DNA of 6,062 bases, taken from positions 86,723 through 92,784 of the forward strand of contig DOCI01000141.1 in NCBI GenBank assembly GCA_003503535.1. The letters are read 5' to 3'. The position numbers and the translations under genes were made by a program. Position 1 is the first letter of the stretch; every line of letters starts with the position of its first letter. The notes under the pieces are model-generated. The model had not been told where the DNA came from and made no database searches. It saw only the letters and a program-made list of their open reading frames with translations. Shown here piece after piece: positions 1 through 6,005 of this stretch. Origin of the DNA: Planctomycetaceae bacterium (GTDB lineage: Bacteria; Planctomycetota; Planctomycetia; Planctomycetales; Planctomycetaceae).

Positions 1-2
1 TA

Positions 3-641
3 ACTAGAGGATTAACAACAGCTACGACTCAGTATTTAGGATCACAAACAGATGATCTAAGTTATTATGGTGATGGTGGTACACCTACACTCATCATCAA
101 TGGACGACCAGCCAGTTCCGTGGGTGGCTTTGTCTTTCATGCGGAAAATCATTACAAGGAACTGCTCCCCATAGTGGGCAGTCTGATCAATGAACCCTCT
201 TCTGTCGTGATTAACCTGGATGCCACGGCCGAAGGAGACAAAATGAAAATTAAAGTTGAGGTGAGCGGTGTGGCCGAAAGCCGTACCGCCGTCCGACTCC
301 GATTGTTAATTGTCGATCCACTGATTCATTTTGATGCTCCCAACGGAATTCGACTCCACGAAATGGTGGTTCGCGACATGCCTGCAGGAACAAATGGGAT
401 TGCCATTAAAGATGGCAAAGCAACTTTCGAGAAAACGGTTTCGATTTCTGAGTTGAAAGCGGAAATCTTGGCAGATCTCAACACTTTTCAGAAAAATCGT
501 GGCTACCAGTTTGAGGATGTTCCCAGCGACTTTACCAAACTCAAAGTCGTGGCTTTTGTTCAGGATGATGACTCTCGGCTCGTTTTGCAGTCGACGATTT
601 CCCCTGATCTGGAATTTCAACCAGAATCTGCTCCAGAGTAA
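3..641 (+). CDS. Thioredoxin-fold/Omp28-like protein, C-terminal part (5' truncated by window edge)
   Basis: The frame is open from the left edge of the window to the TAA at 639-641, giving 212 visible residues, so the true start lies outside. An internal GTG at 120 is not the start: the codons before it read as good protein, including GGTPTLIINGR (visible residues 25-35), which looks like the cis-proline loop of a thioredoxin fold. Downstream is a beta-rich domain with NGIRLHEMVVRDMPAG (around residues 114-129) and, near the end, LKVVAFVQDDDSRLVLQS; this matches the pattern I know from Omp28-related/DUF1223-like proteins, where a thioredoxin-like domain precedes an immunoglobulin-like domain. 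Such proteins are usually exported, but the signal peptide and any CxxC redox motif would lie upstream and cannot be seen. No enzymatic role can be assigned. The following gene is on the same strand, 150 bases away. Family call is fairly secure, function unknown. Confidence 0.8.
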   Translation, partial: TRGLTTATTQYLGSQTDDLSYYGDGGTPTLIINGRPASSVGGFVFHAENHYKELLPIVGSLINEPSSVVINLDATAEGDKMKIKVEVSGVAESRTAVRLRLLIVDPLIHFDAPNGIRLHEMVVRDMPAGTNGIAIKDGKATFEKTVSISELKAEILADLNTFQKNRGYQFEDVPSDFTKLKVVAFVQDDDSRLVLQSTISPDLEFQPESAPE

Positions 642-676
642 TTCTGACTTATCTCATTTTCTAAAATATTGCAATT

Positions 677-696
677 CCGGGTTCCCGGCTCGTTTT
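677..696 (+). terminator. Weak candidate terminator hairpin after the Omp28-like gene
   Basis: CCGGGTTCCCGG at 677-688 is a perfect palindrome that can fold as a four-base-pair CCGG stem with a GTTC loop. A run of four T follows at 693-696, separated by four bases. The stem is short and the T run is offset, so this is only a possible intrinsic terminator, 35 bases beyond the stop codon at 641. Confidence 0.2.
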
Positions 697-780
697 GTAT
701 CCTCCAGATGACAATTGAAATTTGCCCCTTGAAAACGATATCCGCAAATAGACATTGTCCCACTCATCTTCCATCTCACA

Positions 781-785
781 AAGGG
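781..785 (+). promoter_or_regulatory. Ribosome binding site that fixes the hydrolase start
   Basis: AAGGG at 781-785 lies six bases before the ATG at 792. Competing in-frame starts, the TTG at 669 and the ATG at 708, lack an equally good purine-rich site, and the residues they would add (many Cys, His and Pro, no recognisable domain) look like translated non-coding DNA. Confidence 0.6.
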
Positions 786-791
786 TCAGGG

Positions 792-1655
792 ATGACTTCA
801 CCAGTTTCAGCTCGAAATTCAGCACGCTTCCTGCGTGGGTTGATTTCGACATTCACTTATCCGAGAGCATTGCTCGGAAACTACGGATTGCCAAAGCTGG
901 CTTACGATACCCCAGAACGCCGGGAACGTGGGCTTACGATTTTACTCCCCGGTATTGAAGGACAGAGCAGTCTTTCGCATTCCGTGGTCAATGGTTTAAT
1001 CGATGGCGGGGTGAAAGTCGCCATTGAAATCTTTGACTGGACATTCAACGTCAAGCCTGCAATGTTCAATCTCTGGATGCCGAATCGAAATGCGAGATTA
1101 GCCGCTTCGATCGCTGAAAAAATATGCGATTATCAGGATCTGTATCCAGGTCGAGATGTCACTTTAGTCGGACATTCCGGTGGGGGAGCCATGATCCCAA
1201 AGATTCTGGAAGCCCTTCCCAACGGACGCGAAATCACACGTGCCGTGATGATCGCGCCGGCAATCAGTCCGAGATACGATTTATCTTGTGCGCTGCAGGC
1301 AATTTCGGATCGTATTTATCATGTCCGCTCCCCGCTGGATTTGTATTTCCTGGGTTTCGGCACGATGGCTGTCGGTACTTTGGATCGCAAGCACTGTCCT
1401 TCAGCTGGTAATCGAGGATTCAGACTTCCTGAAGAAACAGAGACAGAAAAGCATCAACTGTACAGCGACAAATTCCATCAGATTGACTACAGCATCAAAA
1501 TGTTGAAAGACTGGCATTATGGTGGTCATTTGAGCTGTATGAATCGCGTGTTTGTCGAAAAACACATCGCCCCTTTACTCACTCAAGTTCCCCCTGCAGC
1601 CGTTGAAAAAGTTGTGCCAGAGAAGCGGATCCTGCATGAAGTTGCCACTGCTTAA
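792..1655 (+). CDS. Alpha/beta-fold hydrolase
   Basis: This encodes 287 residues from the ATG at 792. The frame extends upstream to a TTG at 669, but the site AAGGG supports 792. The alpha/beta hydrolase layout is visible in order: an early strand and turn, LTILLPGIEG (residues about 48-57), whose tail could form the oxyanion hole; the nucleophile elbow VTLVGHSGGG (about 123-132) with the GxSxG serine at Ser129; a candidate acid at Asp183 in RSPLDLYF; and a late histidine, His246, in HYGGHLSC. The triad is therefore complete in plausible positions. No signal peptide or membrane helix is evident, so the protein is probably cytoplasmic. Substrate cannot be deduced; esterase, lipase or thioesterase activity are all possible. 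It follows the Omp28-like gene by 150 bases and converges on the next gene with only nine bases between stop codons. Fold call is strong, specificity unknown. Confidence 0.85.
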   Translation: MTSPVSARNSARFLRGLISTFTYPRALLGNYGLPKLAYDTPERRERGLTILLPGIEGQSSLSHSVVNGLIDGGVKVAIEIFDWTFNVKPAMFNLWMPNRNARLAASIAEKICDYQDLYPGRDVTLVGHSGGGAMIPKILEALPNGREITRAVMIAPAISPRYDLSCALQAISDRIYHVRSPLDLYFLGFGTMAVGTLDRKHCPSAGNRGFRLPEETETEKHQLYSDKFHQIDYSIKMLKDWHYGGHLSCMNRVFVEKHIAPLLTQVPPAAVEKVVPEKRILHEVATA

Positions 1656-1664
1656 CAGGATGAA

Positions 1665-3074
1665 TCAGGCAGACTCGATTTCATTCTTATTGAATTTCAC
1701 TTCAATGAGCGTGGTCACACCCCGCTTCGATTTGGGATTATACCCCTTGCGAAACTGAAGCCGCCAGACCGCAGCGCCATCAAGTTCGCCGGCTGCGTCA
1801 GGTGATGCAGGGATATACGCCTCCATCGTTTCTCCAGGCTTGAGGACGGGGTCATCCTGCATACCGGCAAAGTTCCAGTCGCCATATTCTTCAAGATCAT
1901 ACAGAAGAAAAGTATTTTTCAGGTCGCCTTTACTGCCAGCTGGGCACAGAAACTGGTTCGATCGCAACTGAGTTCGATTATTGGAATCGACAATACGTGT
2001 GAGCAGAATTTTTCGGTCGAGTGGAGAAAAGGATTGATCTTTCGAGACATTTTCGAATTTCACCCACAACTTGAGAACTTGTGGGACCGATTCGCGTTTG
2101 CGAGCAGGGTCCCCTGTATAATGCTCAAAACGGAGAGTCCCTTTTTCCACACGCAGTGGTGTCACAATCAGATTGCCATACCGTCGGGATTCTCCAAGTT
2201 CGAGTTCGTGTCCCGGGGGTAATGTTGCCGCTTCAGGTACGAGCCGATAAGCAATTTGATCGTCCTGCATAGGCGGTTTTAAATCGGGCAGGCTTTCCAG
2301 ATCGTGCGGCTTTCCAGAGTATGATTGCATGATGAGATAGGCACAAATCAACGTGACTGCACTTGCATAACTGACCAGAATCGTGAACTGAAGTTTGGGA
2401 ACAGTCGTGGTTTGCTTCGATTTGCTCGTCTTTGGTTTTTTGACTTTCTGATTATCCGGCTTTGTAACCGGCTTCACTTCCACGACCTCATCCTGATCAA
2501 CAGAGGCTGCGACTTCCTCTACTTTCGCTGGTGCGATAGTGGCCTCAGGAGTATCAGCGATGGTCTCCTCCAAATCCACTTTTGGTTCTTCCTGCGAAAT
2601 AACTTCAGTCTCATCCAGGTCTGCAGGGGAACTCTCTTCTTTATCATCCTCCAATTTGGCAGCGTCTTCGGCGGCCTCAATCGTGTCCTCTGTAACTTGT
2701 GCCTCTTCCTCAGCTGGTGCTTCAGCCGACTCCGCTGGTTTCTCATCAAAGAGCGACTCTCCAGTTGAGGAGTCAGAACCTAATGCAGAAGCAAAGCGAG
2801 TTCCGCTGTCTGAATCCTGATAGAGCTGAGGACCGTCCATCCAGCTCAAACTTGTCCCGCTGTCCGAACCCGATTTTTTCTCGGGAGGGGCTTCAGCAGC
2901 TTCCACTTCTTCGGAACTTTCATTTACGGATTCGTCCACAACGTCTTCGTCCGAACTCGATTCCTGATTTTCATTGGACTCTTCGGATTCTTCGACCTCT
3001 TTTTTCTGCTTAATCGCGGAATCTGAAGCCTTATTGTCATGCAGGAAACTCAAATCAAAATCGTCATTGGGCAT
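1665..3074 (-). CDS. Single-pass membrane protein with long acidic disordered N-terminus and periplasmic beta-rich domain
   Basis: This encodes 469 residues from the ATG at 3074-3072, with a GGGAG site at 3089-3085, ten bases upstream. Residues about 20-205 are dominated by Glu, Asp, Ser and Ala and should be disordered. Within them SDSGT occurs at 70-74 and 88-92, with a variant SDSSTG at 100-105. A basic patch, KVKKPKTSKSK (210-220), precedes a single hydrophobic helix at about 228-250, so by the positive-inside rule the acidic part is cytoplasmic and the C-terminal 215 residues are outside. That C-terminal part includes YGNLIVTPLRVEKGTLRFEH (299-318), VLKLWVKFENVSKDQSFSPL (333-352) and a final strand VTTLIEVKF. 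It reads like an immunoglobulin-like domain of the DUF4352 kind, but I cannot assign it to a named family. Function unknown; a scaffold or envelope-sensing role is speculation. bioD lies 147 bases upstream on the same strand. Confidence 0.8.
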   Translation of the reverse strand: MPNDDFDLSFLHDNKASDSAIKQKKEVEESEESNENQESSSDEDVVDESVNESSEEVEAAEAPPEKKSGSDSGTSLSWMDGPQLYQDSDSGTRFASALGSDSSTGESLFDEKPAESAEAPAEEEAQVTEDTIEAAEDAAKLEDDKEESSPADLDETEVISQEEPKVDLEETIADTPEATIAPAKVEEVAASVDQDEVVEVKPVTKPDNQKVKKPKTSKSKQTTTVPKLQFTILVSYASAVTLICAYLIMQSYSGKPHDLESLPDLKPPMQDDQIAYRLVPEAATLPPGHELELGESRRYGNLIVTPLRVEKGTLRFEHYTGDPARKRESVPQVLKLWVKFENVSKDQSFSPLDRKILLTRIVDSNNRTQLRSNQFLCPAGSKGDLKNTFLLYDLEEYGDWNFAGMQDDPVLKPGETMEAYIPASPDAAGELDGAAVWRLQFRKGYNPKSKRGVTTLIEVKFNKNEIESA

Positions 3075-3147
3075 GGCGACTAAACTCCCGGAAACTATTC
3101 AAATTGGTATCGTCTGGATTGTTCGAGACAGCTTGATGGCGCAATTT

Positions 3148-3178
3148 ATTATTAATGGCTGAAAAAGACTGTTTGAAA
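3148..3178 (-). promoter_or_regulatory. Possible promoter upstream of the 469-residue membrane protein gene
   Basis: Read on the minus strand, TTTCAA (3178-3173) could act as a -35 box and AATAAT (3153-3148), a five-of-six match to TATAAT, as a -10 box. The 19-base spacer is longer than ideal. It lies in the 147-base gap after bioD, in an AT-rich patch, and would give a leader of roughly 65 bases. Weak evidence. Confidence 0.2.
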
Positions 3179-3221
3179 GAAACTTCAGGTCTCATTTGCA
3201 CATCAGGTGATCATTATCAGC

Positions 3222-3944
3222 TTACCCAACCGATGCAGAGATGTCGAATCGTTCTTGCCAATTGAGCGAAATTGACTGACCAAATTCATCGACTAAAGCA
3301 TGCCCCTGATAGGACCAGTACCCCAACACGGGACAATTCGTCCACTTCCGCAAGTCTTGCAGATTATGATTCAGAGAATCATCCCGACCAGTCACCAGAG
3401 ACCTGGGTTGAGTCTCATTCAAGATGATGCCCGCAATTCTTAACCCACGACTCTGAGCCGCTTCGATCGTTAGGAGTGAATGATTGATCGTCCCCAAACC
3501 TGCCCGAGCGATAATCAGTATGGGAAACCCAAACTCTTGAGCCAGCGAAGCATTCGTATGCTGATCGGAAACAGGAGAAAGCAGCCCCCCTGCTCCTTCG
3601 ACGAGCAGATAGTCCACATGAGATTGCCAGTCAGCCAGTCCATCGATCAGCTGCGACTCATTAACAACTCGACTTTCCAACGCTGCTGCTCGCGGCGGGG
3701 CGACCGCTGTATGAAATCGCTGAGGACAAATCCGATCGCGCGGAAATTCTCTGCCAGTGGCCGAATGCAGCTCCTCTAGATCCGACCAAGTTTGTTGACC
3801 CGTTGTTGAAAGCACTGCCCCCGAGCAAACTGGTTTGTATGCTCCAACCGAGCAATCTTCAGCACGTAAGCGACGGATTAATTCGCATGTTATGTAGGTT
3901 TTGCCAACATCGGTATCGGTTCCTGTGACAAACAAACCGCGCAT
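3222..3944 (-). CDS. bioD: ATP-dependent dethiobiotin synthetase BioD
   Basis: The 240-residue product is slightly longer than E. coli BioD (about 225). BioD closes the ureido ring of 7,8-diaminopelargonate using CO2 and ATP, the penultimate step of biotin synthesis, in the cytoplasm as a homodimer. Visible hallmarks are the P-loop GTDTDVGKTY (residues 8-17, Lys15), the substrate lysine in AYKPVCSG (Lys37), Asp55 in WSDLEEL, the VEGAGGLLSP motif (115-124, Glu116), the GTINHSLLT helix start (151-159, Asn154), and LNETQP (175-180), where Asn176 aligns with an adenine-contacting Asn in E. coli. After PVLG (205-208) the usual acidic/Pro-Trp segment is replaced by YWSYQG, a local divergence. Start ATG is at 3944-3942; a weak AGG lies about 11 bases upstream. 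No bioA, bioB or bioF is visible, so it is not in a biotin cluster within this window. An inverted repeat sits just upstream and may affect expression. Confidence 0.95.
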   Translation of the reverse strand: MRGLFVTGTDTDVGKTYITCELIRRLRAEDCSVGAYKPVCSGAVLSTTGQQTWSDLEELHSATGREFPRDRICPQRFHTAVAPPRAAALESRVVNESQLIDGLADWQSHVDYLLVEGAGGLLSPVSDQHTNASLAQEFGFPILIIARAGLGTINHSLLTIEAAQSRGLRIAGIILNETQPRSLVTGRDDSLNHNLQDLRKWTNCPVLGYWSYQGHALVDEFGQSISLNWQERFDISASVG

Positions 3945-3973
3945 GAGCTGTATTACCTGGCAAAAGCCTTTGG

Positions 3974-4028
3974 ACCAGTTTTATGATCAGCGATAAACTG
4001 AGACAAATAAATCTCACATTAAACTGGT
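3974..4028 (-). promoter_or_regulatory. Imperfect inverted repeat with inner hairpin in the bioD leader
   Basis: ACCAGTTTTATG (3974-3985) pairs with CATTAAACTGGT (4017-4028) in 11 of 12 positions. Inside it TGAGA (3999-4003) pairs with TCTCA (4012-4016) around an eight-base loop, leaving a 13-base bulge at 3986-3998. AAACTG occurs twice (3995-4000 and 4021-4026), and either copy can pair with the single CAGTTT (3976-3981), so two exclusive folds are possible. The element ends 30 bases upstream of the bioD start and lies between bioD and the EamA-like gene. There is no T run on either side, so it is not a standard intrinsic terminator. It does not look like a BirA operator. A leader RNA structure or a protein-binding site are both possible. 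Confidence 0.4.
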
Positions 4029-4052
4029 TGACTCTTTGTATCAAACCATGCT

Positions 4053-4610
4053 TCAACTCGATTGATGATCGATCGTCTGCGGAGAAGGGTCCGATTCGTT
4101 GTGAGATTGTTCGGCAACAGGCTTTTTAGGTGGATGTCCATGAGGTGTATACATGGCGACCAGCACAACACCGACAATTACTGCAACCATGCCCACCCAG
4201 AGGAGAGGATTGACATGGCTGGCATCTTTCAACTGAATGATCGAGACAATAGCAGTGATAGTAACCGCACCACCAAACACAATCGGCATCACAAAGAGCG
4301 GCTTGCCTCCGCTCAGCATAGCCGAAGTTAAACTCAATGCCCCTAATGCTCCGAGAGTTCCAGCCAGAAAGCCCCAGATCATGGCTGGACTTTGCTCCCC
4401 ACCAAAAACGTAAACATCCCCTTTAACTTTCATTCCCATTAAGCCACCCGCGCAGGCCCATACCAGATAAGCCACTCCGATAAATACATAAGGCTTAAAA
4501 GGGCTCCAGGCACCTGTTGTACTTCTGGCGTTCTGAATTGTCGGACCATACAAACCCCAGCACAAAGCTGTTCCCAAGGCAAACAAAATCGGTAGTAGCA
4601 GAAGCTTCAT
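4053..4610 (-). CDS. Small EamA-like (drug/metabolite transporter-type) membrane protein
   Basis: This encodes 185 residues from the ATG at 4610-4608; the upstream GAAAG is only a fair ribosome site. Five hydrophobic segments are visible at about 2-20, 40-60, 76-99, 104-125 and 135-154. The first carries ALCWGLYGP, typical of the first helix of EamA/DMT proteins, and the fourth and fifth (PLFVMPIVFGGAVTITAIVS and VGMVAVIVGVVLVAMY) resemble the end of an EamA repeat. Classical EamA transporters have ten helices from two repeats, so this is a half-size version that would need to dimerise if it transports anything. A 30-residue polar tail follows, with several His (HGHPPKK, SHNES, IDHQSS), likely cytoplasmic or disordered. 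Substrate unknown. bioD is 108 bases downstream on the same strand; a link to biotin precursor movement is possible but unsupported. It is divergent from the acyl-CoA dehydrogenase-like gene. Confidence 0.75.
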   Translation of the reverse strand: MKLLLLPILFALGTALCWGLYGPTIQNARSTTGAWSPFKPYVFIGVAYLVWACAGGLMGMKVKGDVYVFGGEQSPAMIWGFLAGTLGALGALSLTSAMLSGGKPLFVMPIVFGGAVTITAIVSIIQLKDASHVNPLLWVGMVAVIVGVVLVAMYTPHGHPPKKPVAEQSHNESDPSPQTIDHQSS

Positions 4611-4678
4611 CGAATATCTTTCGTGGCATTAAAAAGGCGGAATTGACTGGCAGTTTATCGCACAAACCAGACATTATG

Positions 4679-4684
4679 ATTATA
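4679..4684 (-). promoter_or_regulatory. Candidate -10 box for the EamA-like gene
   Basis: ATTATA on the plus strand reads TATAAT on the minus strand, a perfect sigma-70-type -10 hexamer, 68 bases before the ATG. No good -35 hexamer is found at 16-18 bases' distance, and there is no extended TG. Expected leader is about 60 bases. Confidence 0.35.
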
Positions 4685-4822
4685 CGGAATGAATCACGCT
4701 CCAGTATCATCTTTCTACAAGCGTAAAGTTCCTCAGGGATTTGTTCAAACCACTCAGAGGATGAACCTGTGAAAATGTCGGCGCAAACTGGAGAATGTCT
4801 GCTGCATTTCTCTCTACACCCT

Positions 4823-4849
4823 GTGACTTCGTTTTGAATCCGATAAAAT
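4823..4849 (+). promoter_or_regulatory. Candidate promoter for the acyl-CoA dehydrogenase-like gene
   Basis: TAAAAT (4844-4849) matches TATAAT at five of six positions. A loose -35 GTGACT (4823-4828) lies 15 bases upstream. Transcription would begin near 4856, almost on the AAGGTGGA tract, which would leave that tract little use as a ribosome site if this promoter is real. Confidence 0.22.
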
Positions 4850-4908
4850 AAAAAGGTGGAATTCCCTATTCAAAACGATTGTCATTGAATCCAATTGGCA
4901 CACAACTA

Positions 4909-6003
4909 ATGCATGATTATTACCTGTCGACCGAAATTGACCATCAGATATTCACTCAGATTTCTGCCCTGGCCGCACAAACGGATCAAAAAAATCTCTG
5001 GCCGGCAGAGCAGCTTGAGATTTTGAAACAGGCGGGAGTGTTCGCCTGGGATCTTCCCGAAGAATTTGGCGGAACAGCTAGTCAAACGACTCAGTATACA
5101 AAGCTGTATCTGGATCTCTCGGTCGCCTGCTTGTCGACGGCGTTTGTCTTATCACAACGAAACGCGGCTGTTCAGCGAATCGCTGCCTGTGAAAACGAGG
5201 AACTTAAACAAAAGTATTTACCGAGTCTGGCTGCAGGAAAAATCTGGGCAACCGTCGGGATTTCGCATCTATCGACATCTCGTCAGCATTTGAGTAAGCC
5301 TTCCGTCACTGCTGAGGCAACAGACTCTGGATATCTTATCGACGGTTTTGTTCCCTGGGTCACGGGATTAAACTATACCGATGTCCTCGTCACCGGTGGC
5401 ACTCTGCCCGATGGTCGTCAATTGTTGACAACGGCCTCTTGCCCTAACAAAAGCATTGCATTTGGGGAAATCGCGGACATGCTTTCTTTGACTTCGTCAT
5501 CAACAGGAAATTTGAAACTTCAGGGATTACAGATTTCGGCAGATGACGTGATTGCCGGCCCCGTTGAACAGGTGATGAAATCGGGTGGTGGAGGCACCGG
5601 ATCGCTCACAACCAGTGTCATCACGGCAGGTGTTGCTCGAAGAGCCGTATTGGGATTGGTAGAGGAGGCTGAAAAACGGATCGAACTAAAATCAGAAGCG
5701 GACCAGATGCTAGCCGAGTCTCAGCAACTGGTGGACGATCTGTTAAAACTGGAAGAGAACCCAGGTTGCGATGATTCGAAATTGACGCCGCAGTCTTTAA
5801 GAACACGAGCGAACTCGCTGGTCCTGCGAGCTGCTCAGGCTTACTTAACGGCGACCAAAGGGAGCGGTTTCCTTAAAGGGCACCCAGCGGAACGAACCAT
5901 TCGCGAAGCAATGTTTTTCCTGGTCTGGTCCTGCCCGGCTGCAGTGGCCCAATCCGCCATGAGAGAATTTGCCTGCTCGCCGACTTTTCTTGTTGAGAGT
6001 TGA
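4909..6003 (+). CDS. Acyl-CoA dehydrogenase-like flavoprotein (divergent)
   Basis: Starting at the ATG at 4909 the product has 364 residues; a TTG at 4879 would give 374. The fold resembles acyl-CoA dehydrogenases: an N-terminal helical domain with LEILKQAGVFAWDLPEEFGG (residues about 36-55), a middle beta domain with WATVGIS and DGFVPWVTGLNYTDVLVTGG (about 145-164), and a C-terminal helical bundle with AYLTATKGSGFLKGHPAERTIREAMFFLVWS. Family members oxidise acyl-CoA thioesters at the alpha-beta bond using FAD. Several usual marks are absent or changed: the middle-domain T-E-x-x-x-G-S-D segment is replaced by SHLSTSRQHLS, and I see no clear counterpart of the catalytic glutamate of medium-chain enzymes. 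It may act on an unusual substrate, act as a flavin monooxygenase-like relative, or be less active. No electron-transfer flavoprotein gene or thiolase is nearby. A further reading frame begins two bases after its stop. Confidence 0.8.
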   Translation: MHDYYLSTEIDHQIFTQISALAAQTDQKNLWPAEQLEILKQAGVFAWDLPEEFGGTASQTTQYTKLYLDLSVACLSTAFVLSQRNAAVQRIAACENEELKQKYLPSLAAGKIWATVGISHLSTSRQHLSKPSVTAEATDSGYLIDGFVPWVTGLNYTDVLVTGGTLPDGRQLLTTASCPNKSIAFGEIADMLSLTSSSTGNLKLQGLQISADDVIAGPVEQVMKSGGGGTGSLTTSVITAGVARRAVLGLVEEAEKRIELKSEADQMLAESQQLVDDLLKLEENPGCDDSKLTPQSLRTRANSLVLRAAQAYLTATKGSGFLKGHPAERTIREAMFFLVWSCPAAVAQSAMREFACSPTFLVES

Positions 6004-6005
6004 AC

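Larger units (their letters stand above)
4611..4878. other. Divergent intergenic region
   Basis: This 268-base stretch separates the EamA-like gene from the acyl-CoA dehydrogenase-like gene. It holds a perfect TATAAT on the minus strand (4684-4679), a TAAAAT on the plus strand (4844-4849) and an AAGGTGGA purine tract (4853-4860). The middle part, about 4690-4820, shows no coding signal, clear terminator or RNA gene that I can recognise. Confidence 0.6.

Noticed and set aside
669..791. N-terminal extension of the hydrolase from a TTG at 669
   Set aside because: The extra 41 residues look non-coding, and AAGGG correctly spaced before the ATG at 792 gives a better start.
2325..2768. A 147-codon plus-strand open frame opposite the acidic region of the membrane protein gene
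   Set aside because: It is the antisense of a Glu/Asp/Ser-rich coding stretch, which naturally lacks stops; its product is Phe/Leu/Arg/Cys-rich with no domain, and the minus-strand frame has a coherent membrane protein.
3205..3220. Hairpin terminator after bioD around AGGTGATCATTATCAG
   Set aside because: Only four- to six-base palindromes such as TGATCA are present, with no T run following on the minus strand.
3974..4028. BirA-type biotin operator upstream of bioD
   Set aside because: The arms read ACCAGTTTTATG / CATTAAACTGGT and do not match the TTGTAAACC / GGTTTACAA half-sites, and the spacing between arms is too long.
3859..4056. A minus-strand 65-codon frame spanning the gap between the EamA-like gene and bioD
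   Set aside because: It overlaps the bioD start by 86 bases, starts on a TTG with no ribosome site, and shows no domain; the gap is better explained as a leader with an inverted repeat.
4495..4726. Short open frames on both strands over the start of the EamA-like gene
   Set aside because: They overlap a well-supported membrane protein, have no ribosome sites and show no recognisable protein features.
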